Notes: generated from the sequence alone by a model not told the origin. DNA of 41,129 bases from Salinivirgaceae bacterium (GCA_027858735.1 JAQICC010000221.1:1-41129), one strand, 5' to 3'; positions 1 through 9,734 are shown, numbered from the stretch's first letter. A program made the numbers and translations.

Positions 1-207
1 TACTCAAAATGTGAAAACCAACAATTCCTAGGTCAGCCTGTCCCGTACCGGAGGTCGGGAGGGTTATACCTAAGTAAAGCGCCTCTTCACTTTGTTCGAA
101 TCGCTCAACTTAGGTATAAAGATCCAAAGCAAGCTAATTATATTTGCAAAAAGTGCGAAAGGATGGCAAAAAGAGAGGAGAAACTTTGCAAACCCAAAAA
201 ACTATAG
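1..207 (+). CDS. 3' end of a small Cys-containing protein (partial at window edge)
   Basis: Frame 1 is open from the first base to a TAG at 205-207, giving 68 residues without a start because the gene would begin upstream. The last 30 residues look coding: they contain CKKC and end in LCKPKKL, a lysine-rich tail with a possible zinc knuckle (C-x2-C plus a third Cys). The middle part reads through a palindromic repeat (about 35-119, including the inverted pair TTATACCTAAG at 64-74 and CTTAGGTATAA at 109-119). Either a repeat has been inserted in frame into the gene, or only the 3' part is ancestral coding sequence. The function is unknown. An accidental open frame of this length in AT-rich DNA is possible but not likely. 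Confidence 0.4.
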   Translation, partial: YSKCENQQFLGQPVPYRRSGGLYLSKAPLHFVRIAQLRYKDPKQANYICKKCERMAKREEKLCKPKKL

Positions 208-235
208 GTAAGATTGTTTCAAATTCAATTGAATT

Positions 236-955
236 ATGAAAGCAATGATTCTTGCAGCGGGGCTAGGTACTCGTTTAAAACCTATTACCAATAATATTCC
301 AAAGGCTCTCGTTGAGGTTAATGGAAAAACATTACTACAATTTCATATTGAAAGAATAATTGAATTCGGAATAACTGATATTGTTGTAAATGTGCATCAT
401 TTTTCAGAAAAGGTAATTGAATTTTTAGAAAGTAAGCATTTCGATGCAAATATTATAATTTCAAACGAATATGATTTATTGCTTGATACAGGAGGAGCAA
501 TTAGAAAGGCCTATGAATGGCTCGCCGGTGATGAGCTTGTACTAATTCAAAATGTCGATATTTATTCAAATATTGATTATGAAAAAATGTTAGAACAGCA
601 CAATTTATCTAAGGCATTGGCTACAATAGCAGTTAGGGCCCGACCTACAACAAGGTATTTGTTGTTTAATGAAAACGATGAATTGTGTGGATGGCAGAAT
701 ACAAAAACAGGAGAAGAGATAATTACGCGTTCTAACGATAAAAGAAAACAATTTGGCTTTAGTTGTGTACACATAATATCACAAGAATTGTTAGATATGC
801 TTCCCAATGAAAATGTTTTTAGTATTATTAGCACTTATCTTGAATTGTCAAAACATAATTCAATTAAACCATACATTCACAATTCCGATTATTGGTTTGA
901 TATAGGAACTCCCGAAAAATTGAGTTATCTAGAACGCTTTTTGAAAAATAATTAG
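236..955 (+). CDS. Sugar-phosphate nucleotidyltransferase (NTP_transferase family, MurU/ManC-like)
   Basis: The 239-residue protein is a cytoplasmic enzyme that would transfer a nucleoside monophosphate from NTP to a sugar-1-phosphate. The N-terminus has the family signature AAGLGTRLKPIT at residues 7-18, followed by PKAL with the conserved Lys23. The segment LLDTGGAIRKA near residues 82-92 and a metal-site-like QNVDIYS near 105-111 also fit. The length matches short single-domain enzymes such as MurU (MurNAc-1-phosphate uridylyltransferase) rather than longer hexapeptide-fused GlmU types. The base and sugar specificity cannot be read from sequence. An anhydro-MurNAc kinase occurs later in the window, but a link to MurNAc recycling is only inference. 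ATG at 236 is the only sensible start; no Shine-Dalgarno is visible. Confidence 0.85.
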   Translation: MKAMILAAGLGTRLKPITNNIPKALVEVNGKTLLQFHIERIIEFGITDIVVNVHHFSEKVIEFLESKHFDANIIISNEYDLLLDTGGAIRKAYEWLAGDELVLIQNVDIYSNIDYEKMLEQHNLSKALATIAVRARPTTRYLLFNENDELCGWQNTKTGEEIITRSNDKRKQFGFSCVHIISQELLDMLPNENVFSIISTYLELSKHNSIKPYIHNSDYWFDIGTPEKLSYLERFLKNN

Positions 956-1038
956 AGTATTTACTAATGAATGATAGAAAAAACGAATTTGAATTTGTTT
1001 CATTTCAGTTAGTTTAGTATTTTTATACATGTAATTAA

Positions 1039-1059
1039 CCTCTAGGCATTTATTAGAGG
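1039..1059 (+). promoter_or_regulatory. Small hairpin in the 5' region of the first SiaC-like gene
   Basis: CCTCTA (1039-1044) pairs with TAGAGG (1054-1059), about 20 bases before the ATG at 1080. It could be a 5'-UTR structure, or merely the weak terminator of the preceding gene. There is no U-run after it. Confidence 0.3.
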
Positions 1060-1079
1060 CAGCCTTTAAAACAATAATT

Positions 1080-1454
1080 ATGAAAGATTTAATTATTACT
1101 GGGAATAAGCAAAAGCCTGATTTAATGTTCTCTGCAACCACAGGATTATTAAATGTTTCGGGACAATCGTTGCCGGAAAATGCGACTTTGCTTTATGGAC
1201 CGGTTTTAGAATGGATTAAGGAATATGCTAAATCACCAGCACCGAAAACTGTATTTTCACTTAAAATGAAGTATTACAATACGGCATCATCAAAAATGTT
1301 CTTTTCAATTATTAAAAGCCTAAACGTATTATACAAAGCCGGCTCCGACATTGAAATTGAATGGCACTATCAAGATGATGATGAAGATATGCTTGATGCT
1401 GGAGAATACTTTAGAGACTTAGTGGATATACCATTTCATTTTATGCCGTATTAG
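1080..1454 (+). CDS. SiaC-family regulatory phosphoprotein (DUF1987), copy 1
   Basis: The 124-residue cytoplasmic protein belongs to the DUF1987/SiaC family. In Pseudomonas aeruginosa, SiaC is phosphorylated on Thr68 by the SiaB kinase and dephosphorylated by the SpoIIE-type phosphatase SiaA, and it controls the diguanylate cyclase SiaD. The family hallmarks are visible: SGQSLPEN near residues 27-34, the motif KYYNTASSK at 64-72 in which Thr68 sits exactly at the known phosphorylation position, and the acidic DDDEDMLDAGE near 98-108. The gene stands alone with its own terminator. No SiaB-like kinase is seen here, but a SpoIIE-domain protein is encoded at 21.8 kb and a second SiaC-like gene at 31.0 kb. 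The partners are inferred. Confidence 0.8.
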   Translation: MKDLIITGNKQKPDLMFSATTGLLNVSGQSLPENATLLYGPVLEWIKEYAKSPAPKTVFSLKMKYYNTASSKMFFSIIKSLNVLYKAGSDIEIEWHYQDDDEDMLDAGEYFRDLVDIPFHFMPY

Positions 1455-1480
1455 TTTGAATTATTAGTGATACATAGAAA

Positions 1481-1504
1481 AGCTCCAGTTAGGGGCTTTT
1501 TTTA
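1481..1504 (+). terminator. Rho-independent terminator after SiaC-like gene 1
   Basis: AGCTCC (1481-1486) pairs with GGGGCT (1492-1497, one G-U pair) across a 5-base loop and is followed by a T-run. Confidence 0.75.
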
Positions 1505-1522
1505 ATACGATTATATAATTTT

Positions 1523-2644
1523 ATGGAAAAGCCAGAAGGATCTTTAATTAGTTTTATGGCCAATAAGGTAAAAAGTGAAGGGGGTATAAATTTGGCTCAA
1601 GGTATACCATCATTTGACCCACCAAAGGAATTACTTAAATTACTTGAGGGCTGTATTTACGATAACATTCACCAATATGCTCCGGGTAAAGGAAATTATA
1701 AGCTTTTACAGCAGTTAGAGTTGCACTACAAAATACCTAGCCAGCAATTTTTAATTGTTAATGGAGCCACTGAGGCCATTTCGCTACTTTTTACTTATTT
1801 ACTGAAATTATTAGGCCATGATTTTACGGTACTGTCCTTCGATCCGGTGTATGAAAGTTATAAGCACTTGCCACGTATATTCAATTTGCCTTTTGTAAGC
1901 TATGCACATAAAAAAGATGAATCGATTGATTTTGCTGAGCTTAAAAATTTGATAATACTCGAAGGAGTTAAACTAATTTTATTGGCATCGCCTGGAAATC
2001 CAGTGGGTAAAGTATGGACAAAGCGTGAAGTGAACACCCTTGTTGAGTTGTGCATAAAACACAAAGTTTACCTTGTTTTTGATGCTGTTTATTCTGATTT
2101 ATACTTTCATGAACCTCCTTACTTTCCATTAGAAAAACAGTGTGAGTATGTTTTTTATGTAAATGCATTTTCAAAAAAACTTTCAATAACCGGTTGGCGT
2201 GTTGGCTATTTAATAACCCATCCGTCGCACATGTCAAATATATTAGATGTGCATGATTATACAGGATTGTGCGCACCCTCTATTCTGCAGCAAGCAATTG
2301 CAGATTATTTGGAGCAGAATGATTTTGGGAAAGCTTATACAAAAGAGCTTCGTGAAAAGCTAAAGCAAAATTACAATCTCTTATCAAATGAGTTGGTGAA
2401 ACTTGGCTTTAAAGTATATGATGCGCAAGGAGGTTACTTTATTTGGGCAGAGTTGCCTGAAAATTTCAAAAGCGGACTTGATTTTGCATTGAATTTGTAT
2501 GAGCAAGAAGAGGTTGCTATTGTGCCTGGAATTCATTTTTCAGAAAATGGAGAGCGAATTGTGAGGATAAATATTGCCCGTCATCAAAAGGAGATAGAAA
2601 CGGCGTTGGAAAGAATGAAAAGGTTTATTGAAATGTCGAAATAG
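1523..2644 (+). CDS. Class I/II PLP-dependent aminotransferase (methionine/KAT-type)
   Basis: The 373-residue cytoplasmic enzyme is a fold-type I aminotransferase. NLAQGIPSFDPP at 23-34 is the substrate-loop signature seen in methionine aminotransferase YbdL and kynurenine/glutamine transaminase relatives. Other conserved parts are SPGNPVG at 156-162 (Asn159), FDAVY with Asp187 and Tyr190 for PLP contact, and FSKKLSITGWRVGY around 216-229 with Lys218 as the PLP Schiff-base lysine. The C-terminal VRINIAR carries the carboxylate-binding Arg. The length is normal. The gene is convergent with the merR gene downstream. The amino-acid substrate is not certain, since YbdL-like enzymes act on methionine and aromatic amino acids. 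Confidence 0.85.
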   Translation: MEKPEGSLISFMANKVKSEGGINLAQGIPSFDPPKELLKLLEGCIYDNIHQYAPGKGNYKLLQQLELHYKIPSQQFLIVNGATEAISLLFTYLLKLLGHDFTVLSFDPVYESYKHLPRIFNLPFVSYAHKKDESIDFAELKNLIILEGVKLILLASPGNPVGKVWTKREVNTLVELCIKHKVYLVFDAVYSDLYFHEPPYFPLEKQCEYVFYVNAFSKKLSITGWRVGYLITHPSHMSNILDVHDYTGLCAPSILQQAIADYLEQNDFGKAYTKELREKLKQNYNLLSNELVKLGFKVYDAQGGYFIWAELPENFKSGLDFALNLYEQEEVAIVPGIHFSENGERIVRINIARHQKEIETALERMKRFIEMSK

Positions 2645-2661
2645 ATTTTTTAAGGTAATTT

Positions 2662-3000
2662 TTACCCTAATGATTCTTTAACCTCAAGTAAAAGTGATTT
2701 TATATTTTGAAGCGCTTTAATTACTTCAAAATTATTAATGGTATCATCTTTATTTTCTTTCATTTTTTTACGGGCACCATCAAGGGTTAATCCACGTTCC
2801 TTTACAAGGTGAAAAATGATATAAAAATTCTCGACATCTTGTTTTGTAAATAAGCGATTGCCTTTTTTATTTCTTTTTGGTTTTATAATATCAAACTCCT
2901 TTTCCCAAAATCGTATAAGCGATGTGTTTACATCAAACATATCGGCTACCTCACCAATGGTATAAAAAAGTTTCTCAATTTTTTGCTCTTTGTACGGCAT
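2662..3000 (-). CDS. MerR-family transcriptional regulator
   Basis: The 112-residue cytoplasmic DNA-binding protein has the MerR-type winged helix-turn-helix at about residues 10-80: FYTIGEVADMFDVNTSLIRFW then KGNRLFTKQDVENFYIIFHL. A short C-terminal helix (about 92-112) could serve for dimerisation. It lacks an effector domain or a Cys-based metal site, so it belongs to the short MerR group common in Bacteroidota rather than to a metal or drug sensor. It is transcribed with, and 46 bases downstream of, the CapA-like gene, next to the M23 peptidase and alaS. This neighbourhood is recurrent in the phylum (general recollection). The target genes are unknown. Confidence 0.85.
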   Translation of the reverse strand: MPYKEQKIEKLFYTIGEVADMFDVNTSLIRFWEKEFDIIKPKRNKKGNRLFTKQDVENFYIIFHLVKERGLTLDGARKKMKENKDDTINNFEVIKALQNIKSLLLEVKESLG

Positions 3001-3046
3001 TGTTTCGTTTTAATAATTTAAAGGCAATGTAGAAATTTTTTACTGG

Positions 3047-4129
3047 CTAGTCAATAGGCAACAAGGTAATATCTCCGGTTTCGCTAATTTTTAGCTGCGA
3101 TTCAGGAAAGTCTGACTCTGTTAAGACTTTAATTAATTTAGCAGCACCATGGTCAGCATCTATAACAGTCCCCCCTTTTTTAGGTTGTTTTGCCGATATT
3201 ATTTTTCCTGCCACAAATTCGCCTTGCATGTTAATCTCAATTTTAGCAATGGGTGCTAAACCATTGGGTCCACTTAAGTTGAATCGGCCATAGGTACAAA
3301 AATTTCCTAAACTGTAAGCAATAAATCTGTTTTGGTACACTTCAATAGCTCTTGGTACGTGAGGCCCATGACCAAAAGCAATATCGGCTCCCGCATTTAT
3401 TAATGCATGTGAAAATTCATAAACGTTACCGCGATTTTCTCCATAAAATGTTTCAGTTTTACGAGTTACATGCTGATGTTTGTTCCCTTCGGCACCCCCA
3501 TGAAAGGTTGTAATTACAATATCGCACTTTTCTTTTAATGCCATTATTGTGCCTTTGGCCGAAATGGTATCGTAAATGCTAACCGTTCCTTTATTAGGTG
3601 CAAAAGCAGCTATGCCGTAAGTAATAGAATCTTTTGTGAATATTGCAGTAGGGTATTTTATCCATCCTGCATGATGAATTCCCAAGCTGTCAAGCAGTTT
3701 AACGGTTGTGTTTCTTCCAAGATCGCCAAAATCGCCTGAGTGATTATTGGCTATGGTTAAAACATCAAATCCGGCATCCTTAAAGCATCCGGCAAAATGC
3801 TCAGGCATTCTAAAAGCATAACATTTTGTTGAATCTTTACACCGTTTTACTAAAGGAGCTGTATCCGAAAAGCAACCTTCAAGATTTCCGACGGCTAAAT
3901 CGGCCTCCAATAAAATATCTTTTATATCTGCCATAAGTGGATAACAATCCTTATTTGCAGGCAAATACCATTCTGCAGGAAAATTTGTGCCTAGCATCAT
4001 ATCGCCAACCCCAATTATTGATAGCGTTTTCAATATTGATGAATCCGTTTTTACAGTATCATTGATTTGGGCAATACCATTTGAGACAATGAAAAATATT
4101 GCAAAAATAAAGAAGAAAAATAATTTCAT
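3047..4129 (-). CDS. CapA/PgsA-family poly-gamma-glutamate synthesis-type metallophosphatase
   Basis: The 360-residue protein carries a signal peptide (hydrophobic residues 2-20, likely cut after GIA/Q) and a PGA_cap (CapA) calcineurin-like domain. Visible metal-site motifs are GVGDMMLG at 40-47, GNLEG at 81-85, TIANNHSGDFG around 125-135, FHGGAEG in the middle, FGHGPHVPR near 252-260 and YSLGNF near 273-278. CapA-family proteins take part in capsular poly-gamma-glutamate assembly in Bacillus. No other cap/pgs genes are nearby, so here the substrate is unknown; the many Bacteroidota homologues are probably periplasmic phosphoesterases. It follows the M23 peptidase gene after a 150-base gap that contains a small CGTTAC/GTAACG hairpin (4196-4218). 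Confidence 0.85.
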   Translation of the reverse strand: MKLFFFFIFAIFFIVSNGIAQINDTVKTDSSILKTLSIIGVGDMMLGTNFPAEWYLPANKDCYPLMADIKDILLEADLAVGNLEGCFSDTAPLVKRCKDSTKCYAFRMPEHFAGCFKDAGFDVLTIANNHSGDFGDLGRNTTVKLLDSLGIHHAGWIKYPTAIFTKDSITYGIAAFAPNKGTVSIYDTISAKGTIMALKEKCDIVITTFHGGAEGNKHQHVTRKTETFYGENRGNVYEFSHALINAGADIAFGHGPHVPRAIEVYQNRFIAYSLGNFCTYGRFNLSGPNGLAPIAKIEINMQGEFVAGKIISAKQPKKGGTVIDADHGAAKLIKVLTESDFPESQLKISETGDITLLPID

Positions 4130-4279
4130 AAATTGTAAGAATCAGTATAAGTTTTGTTTTATGAAATATTAAGGCATTTTTGAAGAACATAGCAGCGTTA
4201 CGTACTGAAAAAGTAACGATAATATTTCAAAAAAGGCGCATAATAGAATTTAAGGATAAAATTTAAATAGTTTCTAAAG

Positions 4280-5251
4280 TTAATCGAAGCTCATGTTCGT
4301 TCTTGAAGAAGTTGATATAACCTCTTCGTACTGTTCAGGAGTTAAGTCGTTGTAGTAATAATTAACAGGATTTTCGGTTTTGTTATTTTTCCTAACCTCA
4401 TAGTGCAGGTGTGGGGCAGTAGATCTGCCTGTACTTCCAACCTCACCAATTTTTTCGCCACGTTTCACTTTCTGGCCATTTGTTACATGAATGTCATTTA
4501 AGTGAGCATAAAGTGTTTTGTAACCAAATCCATGGTCAATTATAATTCGTTTTCCGTAACCACCGAGTGTATAGCCAACCTTTATAATTTTACCATCACC
4601 TGTAGAGTGAACCTCTGTTCCAGTAGGGGCAGTAAGGTCAATTCCTGAATGCATTTTGCGAGTTCTGTAAATGGGGTGAATTCTATAACCATAACCTGAA
4701 GCAAAGCGCGTTAAATCTTTGTCTGCAACTGGCGAAATAGCTGGAATTGATGCCAAGAAAACTTCTTTTTCTTCAGCCAAATTAACAACTTCCTCATACG
4801 ATTTAAATTGAACGTTCAGTTGGCGGATCATTCTGTCGAGCTTCTTTGAAGTAAAAATTACCAATTCTGAGTTTGAATATCCTTCAAGATCACTGTAAAG
4901 ATTTACACCTCCGGAACCAGCTTCACGCACTGATGCTGATATTGGTTCAGCACCAAAAATGGTTCTGTAAATATTATCATCGCGCTGCTTTATTTGATCC
5001 ATTGTTGATTCCATTCGCTGCAGCTTACCATTTAATATTTCGTATTGAGCAAGTAATTGTTTGTTTTCTCTTTTTTGTTGGCGCTCATCGGGTGTGTCAA
5101 AAAACACCGACAGAACCAATAAAAGTATGGATGCAATAACCATGGTGGCACCTAATTGCTTTATTAGCTTAATAGATCTTTGTCCTTTTGATAGTACGAT
5201 TCTTTCGTAGCTTAAACTCTGCGGATCAAATTTATATTTAGATTTAGGCAT
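4280..5251 (-). CDS. M23 (LytM/DD-endopeptidase) family metallopeptidase, membrane anchored
   Basis: The 323-residue cell-wall hydrolase or hydrolase regulator is anchored by a single N-terminal membrane helix (about 34-52). It has a coiled-coil stretch (about 55-95), a linker, and a C-terminal M23 domain from about 180. The zinc and catalytic residues are intact: H201 and D205 in MHSGIDL, H250 in LYAHL, and H281/H283 in PHLHYE. An active peptidoglycan endopeptidase is therefore expected, rather than a degenerate EnvC/NlpD-type activator. It is divergent from alaS, with 106 bases between the starts, an arrangement frequent in Bacteroidota. Confidence 0.88.
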   Translation of the reverse strand: MPKSKYKFDPQSLSYERIVLSKGQRSIKLIKQLGATMVIASILLLVLSVFFDTPDERQQKRENKQLLAQYEILNGKLQRMESTMDQIKQRDDNIYRTIFGAEPISASVREAGSGGVNLYSDLEGYSNSELVIFTSKKLDRMIRQLNVQFKSYEEVVNLAEEKEVFLASIPAISPVADKDLTRFASGYGYRIHPIYRTRKMHSGIDLTAPTGTEVHSTGDGKIIKVGYTLGGYGKRIIIDHGFGYKTLYAHLNDIHVTNGQKVKRGEKIGEVGSTGRSTAPHLHYEVRKNNKTENPVNYYYNDLTPEQYEEVISTSSRTNMSFD

Positions 5252-5357
5252 GTTTTATCACATCTTTTTTATGTATAGGCTACAAATCTAAAGGAAATAA
5301 ATTAATTTTACAAGCTTTTTAAAACTAACAAACCATTCAATTAGTAATTGTAGATAT

Positions 5358-7976
5358 ATGAATTCTAAGGAGATACGTCAAAAATTCAAGGATTTTTTCA
5401 CATCAAAGCAACACCGCATAGTCGGCAGTGACCCCATGGTTATTAAAGATGACCCTACATTAATGTTCACGAATGCGGGTATGAATCAGTTTAAAGATTT
5501 GTTTTTAGGGAATAGCCCAATTAAAGATTCTAGAGTGGCAAATTCGCAAAAATGCTTGCGTGTTTCCGGAAAACATAATGATTTAGAGGAAGTAGGACAC
5601 GATACTTATCACCATACCATGTTTGAAATGCTTGGAAACTGGTCGTTTGGTGATTACTTTAAGGAAGATGCCATTGCTTGGGCCTGGGAGTTATTGGTAG
5701 ATGAATTTGGATTAGCGCCTGAGCGTATATACGCAACTGTTTTTGAAGGGGATAAAGAAGATAATGTTGATTTAGATAACGAAGCGAAGAGCTATTGGAA
5801 GAAGTATCTTCCTGAGCAAAGAATTTTGCACGGTAATAAAAAGGATAATTTCTGGGAAATGGGTACGAGTGGACCTTGCGGACCCTGTTCTGAAGTTCAT
5901 ATTGATTTGCGAAGTGATGATGAACGCCAAAGTATTGATGGGGCTGAATTAGTAAACCAAGATCATCCTCAAGTAATTGAAATTTGGAATCTTGTATTTA
6001 TTCAATATAACCGCAAGTCTGATGGAAAATTAGAAGCTTTACCCCATAAACACGTTGATACAGGGATGGGATTTGAGCGTCTTTGTATGGCATTGCAGGG
6101 CAAACAATCAAATTACGATACCGATGTCTTTCAGCCTCTTCTTAAAACTATTGGTAGTATTGCCGATGTAAGCTATGGAAAAGTGATAGAGACAGATATT
6201 GCCATGCGCGTTATTGCCGATCATGTTCGAACCATTGCTTTTTCAATTACCGATGGTCAGCTACCGTCAAATAATAAAGCAGGTTATGTTATTCGCAGAA
6301 TTTTACGTCGTGCTGTAAGGTATGGTTTTACATTTCTTGAGTTGAAAGAACCCTTTATGTATAAGCTTATCCCAGTACTAATTGATACAATGGGAGATGC
6401 TTATCCTGAGTTAATTTTACAACAAGACCTTATTCAAAAGGTAATAAAAGAAGAAGAAAATTCATTTCTTAAAACACTTGCAACAGGTATTAAGTTACTT
6501 GATCAAATTGTGGATCAAACAAAATCGAATAATTATAATGTGGTAAGTGGTAAAGTAGCATTTGAACTTTATGATACTTATGGCTTTCCTTTAGATTTAA
6601 CGCAGCTTATTCTAAAAGAATGCGATTTGGTGGTAAACAAACAAGAGTTTGATGAAGAAATGGCAGCTCAAAAGAATCGTTCTCGTTCAGCTGCAGTTAT
6701 GGAAACCGATGACTGGGTTGTGCTTAAATCAGAAGATGTTCAGGAATTTATTGGATACGATTATAATGAAGCCGATGTTCACATTACTCAATATAGAAAG
6801 GTAAAAACTAAAGGAAAAGATTTTTATCAATTAATGTTTAATATCACCCCTTTTTATGCAGAAGGTGGAGGTCAAGTAGGCGACAAGGGCTACATAGAAT
6901 TTGAAGGTGTAAAAACATCCATAATTGATGTAAAAAAAGAACACGGACAAATTATTCATATTACAAAGGAACTACCAAAGGAAGTAGGCGTAGCCTTTAA
7001 AGCAGTTGTGAGTGGTGCAAAGCGAACGGCAACTCAATGCAATCATACGGCAACTCATTTGTTGCATCATGCACTTCGTCAGTTGTTGGGTTCGCATGTT
7101 GAGCAAAAGGGTTCATTGGTAAACGATGAGTATTTTCGTTTCGATTTTTCACATTTTCAAAAAGTAACTGCCGATGAAATTGCAAAGGTTGAAGCACTTG
7201 TAAATGCTAAAATTCGCGAAAATGTTAATCTCGATGAACGCCGTGAAATTCCTATTGAAAAAGCACAGGAAATGGGAGCTATGGCTTTGTTTGGAGAAAA
7301 ATATGGAGATGTTGTTCGTGTGATTAAATTTGGAGATTCGGTTGAATTATGTGGCGGAACTCATGTAAAAGCAACTGGCGAAATAGGTTTCTTTAAATTA
7401 ATATCGGAAAGCTCAACTGCCGCTGGTATTCGCCGTATTGAGGGCATAACAGCGTTTGAAGCTGAAAAGTTTATAAACTCCAAACTTCACACATTAGATT
7501 CAGTAACTGAATTAATGAAAAGCAATAAAGATATTTTCGATGATATTAAGAAACTGATTGATGAAAAGGCCGAGTTGTCAAAACAGCTTGAAAAATTCGA
7601 AAAAGAAACCCAGAAAATTCTTAAGCAATCGTTAATTGAAAGTGTTCGTGAAATTAACGGTGTGAATGTAATAATTCAAAAAGTGAGTTTGGGTAATGCA
7701 AGTGCCTTAAAAGACATAGCATTCCAATTAAAAGGTGAAATAGATAATTTGTTCTTGGCATTAGGTGCAGAAGTTGGAGGTAAGGCAAATGTTGTTGTTA
7801 TGATTTCTGATTCCTTAGTTAAGGAACAAGGTTTACATGCCGGAAATATTATACGAGAAATATCGAAAGAAATTCAGGGCGCAGGTGGAGGACAACCGTT
7901 CTTTGCCACTGCAGGTGGCAAAAAACCAGATGGTATTCAAAATGCCCTTGATAAAGCAAGGGAATTTATACTTTAG
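5358..7976 (+). CDS. alaS: Alanine--tRNA ligase
   Basis: The 872-residue cytoplasmic enzyme charges tRNA-Ala. The class II catalytic core is N-terminal (start [14 protein letters not shown]; motifs [20 protein letters not shown], and a Bacteroidota-type [13 protein letters not shown]). A tRNA-binding region follows, then the editing domain with its zinc ligands H563 and H567 (HTATH) and C665 and H669 (CGGTH). The C-Ala/DHHA1 region ends with [15 protein letters not shown]. The length is typical and all key residues are present. It starts 106 bases from the divergent M23 gene and ends in a strong terminator, so it is probably monocistronic. Confidence 0.97.
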   Translation: MNSKEIRQKFKDFFTSKQHRIVGSDPMVIKDDPTLMFTNAGMNQFKDLFLGNSPIKDSRVANSQKCLRVSGKHNDLEEVGHDTYHHTMFEMLGNWSFGDYFKEDAIAWAWELLVDEFGLAPERIYATVFEGDKEDNVDLDNEAKSYWKKYLPEQRILHGNKKDNFWEMGTSGPCGPCSEVHIDLRSDDERQSIDGAELVNQDHPQVIEIWNLVFIQYNRKSDGKLEALPHKHVDTGMGFERLCMALQGKQSNYDTDVFQPLLKTIGSIADVSYGKVIETDIAMRVIADHVRTIAFSITDGQLPSNNKAGYVIRRILRRAVRYGFTFLELKEPFMYKLIPVLIDTMGDAYPELILQQDLIQKVIKEEENSFLKTLATGIKLLDQIVDQTKSNNYNVVSGKVAFELYDTYGFPLDLTQLILKECDLVVNKQEFDEEMAAQKNRSRSAAVMETDDWVVLKSEDVQEFIGYDYNEADVHITQYRKVKTKGKDFYQLMFNITPFYAEGGGQVGDKGYIEFEGVKTSIIDVKKEHGQIIHITKELPKEVGVAFKAVVSGAKRTATQCNHTATHLLHHALRQLLGSHVEQKGSLVNDEYFRFDFSHFQKVTADEIAKVEALVNAKIRENVNLDERREIPIEKAQEMGAMALFGEKYGDVVRVIKFGDSVELCGGTHVKATGEIGFFKLISESSTAAGIRRIEGITAFEAEKFINSKLHTLDSVTELMKSNKDIFDDIKKLIDEKAELSKQLEKFEKETQKILKQSLIESVREINGVNVIIQKVSLGNASALKDIAFQLKGEIDNLFLALGAEVGGKANVVVMISDSLVKEQGLHAGNIIREISKEIQGAGGGQPFFATAGGKKPDGIQNALDKAREFIL

Positions 7977-8000
7977 GTAAGAATGAAAATTAATAAGATA

Positions 8001-8035
8001 AGCAGCATTACTTTTAAGGATGCTGCTTTTTTTTT
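8001..8035 (+). terminator. Terminator of alaS
   Basis: AGCAGCAT (8001-8008) pairs perfectly with ATGCTGCT (8020-8027) and is followed by eight or more T. Confidence 0.9.
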
Positions 8036-8534
8036 GCAAAAGTCATGCAGTAAGTAATATGACAATCGACATTATTTGCTTGAAGAAGACTTGAACCTAT
8101 CATAAAAATATACTCCAACCCTATTACAAATTTACATTAGGGGGGCTTACCTAGGTCTCATACTTCATTATTTTTGGAGTTTAGATCCCATTAAAGAGTA
8201 TTAGAAAGCGCAAAGAAAAAGTCATGAAAATTACCTCTAATAATCAAGTAATGAAGCTGTTTGAGTAAATATATCAATATAGCGTACGTTATACACCAAT
8301 ACAAAATTCAAGAAAAAACATGTTTTAGAGCATTAACAAACGGTTGCGGTTCCGATTGCATAAATTATGTTCAGTAGGCAATGTTTTTCGTATGCATCCG
8401 ATTATTAGATTTGTCGGCAAGTATAAGCATGGGTATTAGAAGTTTTATACCAATTATTAAGCCCAAGTTTTAAAGGAATAATGTAGCATTTTTAACATTA
8501 TTTCTATGTTTTATTTTTAATTAAATATTTTATT
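8036..8534. other. 0.5-kb stretch without a recognisable gene
   Basis: No ORF, RNA gene or clear repeat was recognised between the alaS terminator and the next ATG. All frames are interrupted by stops. The promoter of the secreted protein gene presumably lies in the last 100 bases, but no clean TAnnTTTG element stands out. Confidence 0.5.
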
Positions 8535-9734
8535 ATGAGAAAAATTTATTCTACAATTATTATTGCACTGTTCTCGTTAAGTGCGTTTGTTTCGGGAGCA
8601 GCAGAACTTGAAACTAAATTTATAAGCTACGAAATTAGTGAACAAGTAAGTTCTACAATTACCGAGGCAGATTCATCTATTTCTGTAATTATGCCTGCAG
8701 GTACTGATTTGGCTGCATTAGTTCCCGACTTTACCTTATCGAATGGTGCAAAAGCATTTATTGGTGAAACCGAACAAGTTAGCGGAACCGTAGTTGACTT
8801 TAGTGCAGGTGCGGTTGAGTATAAAGTTGTAAACGATACGGTTGAACAAGTATGGACAGTTTCAGTAATTGCAGCAGTTAAAGTAACATTCCTTGTTGAT
8901 ATGAATTCTGCTGAATTGGCTGAAGGTGACGACGTTTGGGTTACTGGTAGTTTTAATGGTTGGAACCAACCAGGAACCGGTGCATCTGTAATGATGACAA
9001 AAACTGATTCTGGTTATGTTGCTATGGTTTATATGCCTGAGAATGCTGGTGAAATAGCATACAAATATTTTATAGGTGCAAGTTGGGATAATGGCGATAC
9101 TTATAATGGTAGTGAAAATCGTCTAATGCAAGTTGGCGCAGAAGATAACATGCTTGTTGATATATGGAATGAAGAAGTTGTAACAGTAACATTCAATGTT
9201 GATGCTACAGAAGCTGAATTAGTTGAAGGCGATGTTGTTTATGTAACTGGAAGCTTTGTTGGTTGGAATACACCTGGTACTGGAAAATCAGTTCTTATGT
9301 CAGATGCTGGTGATGGTGTATGGACTGCTAATGTTCCTATGACCAAGAATCTAGGTGAAATAGAGTACAAATATTTCAAAAACGCAAGTTGGGATGATGG
9401 TGATAAAGTTGGAAATAAATCTCTTACAATTGCTGATGAAAACATAACTATTGACCCAGCCGATTTATGGAAACCAGCTGTTTCAGTAGAAGAAAATAAA
9501 TTAGATCAAGTATCTATGTATCCTAATCCAATTACAAATAAATTAACTATAACTAATCTTGATGGGGTTAGTGAAGTTGTGATAAGTAGTTTAGTAGGGC
9601 AAATATTAGATGTTAAATCTGTAGATGCTTCTGAAGTTACAATTAACACTTCTGACCTAAAATCGGGAATTTACCTGGTAGTAGTTAAAGATAATGCTGG
9701 TAACAGCAAAGCAATACGAGTAGTAAAGCAGTAG
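8535..9734 (+). CDS. T9SS-exported protein with two tandem starch-binding-like (CBM20/48-type) domains
   Basis: The 399-residue protein starts with a signal peptide (1-21, ending FVSGA). Residues 24-115 form a beta-rich domain reminiscent of the DUF5018/Ig-like repeats of Bacteroidota. Two homologous modules follow at about 116-213 and 216-313. Each opens with KVTFLVD or TVTFNVD, carries VWVTGSFNGW or VYVTGSFVGW, and ends with an EI-YKYF-ASWD-GD segment; these are features of CBM20/CBM48-type glycan-binding folds. The C-terminus (about 326-399) is a type A T9SS sorting domain (MYPNPITNKL, GIYLVVV, IRVVKQ). No catalytic domain is present, so it is probably a surface or secreted glycan-binding protein. 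The ligand is unknown. It is monocistronic, with a terminator. Confidence 0.8.
   Translation: MRKIYSTIIIALFSLSAFVSGAAELETKFISYEISEQVSSTITEADSSISVIMPAGTDLAALVPDFTLSNGAKAFIGETEQVSGTVVDFSAGAVEYKVVNDTVEQVWTVSVIAAVKVTFLVDMNSAELAEGDDVWVTGSFNGWNQPGTGASVMMTKTDSGYVAMVYMPENAGEIAYKYFIGASWDNGDTYNGSENRLMQVGAEDNMLVDIWNEEVVTVTFNVDATEAELVEGDVVYVTGSFVGWNTPGTGKSVLMSDAGDGVWTANVPMTKNLGEIEYKYFKNASWDDGDKVGNKSLTIADENITIDPADLWKPAVSVEENKLDQVSMYPNPITNKLTITNLDGVSEVVISSLVGQILDVKSVDASEVTINTSDLKSGIYLVVVKDNAGNSKAIRVVKQ

Noticed and set aside
93-101. GTTCGAATC, like a tRNA T-loop
   Set aside because: The flanking bases do not form a T-stem or acceptor stem, and no cloverleaf could be built.
3047-4129. Capsule (poly-gamma-glutamate) locus
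   Set aside because: Only a CapA-like domain is present; no capB or capC synthetase genes are nearby.
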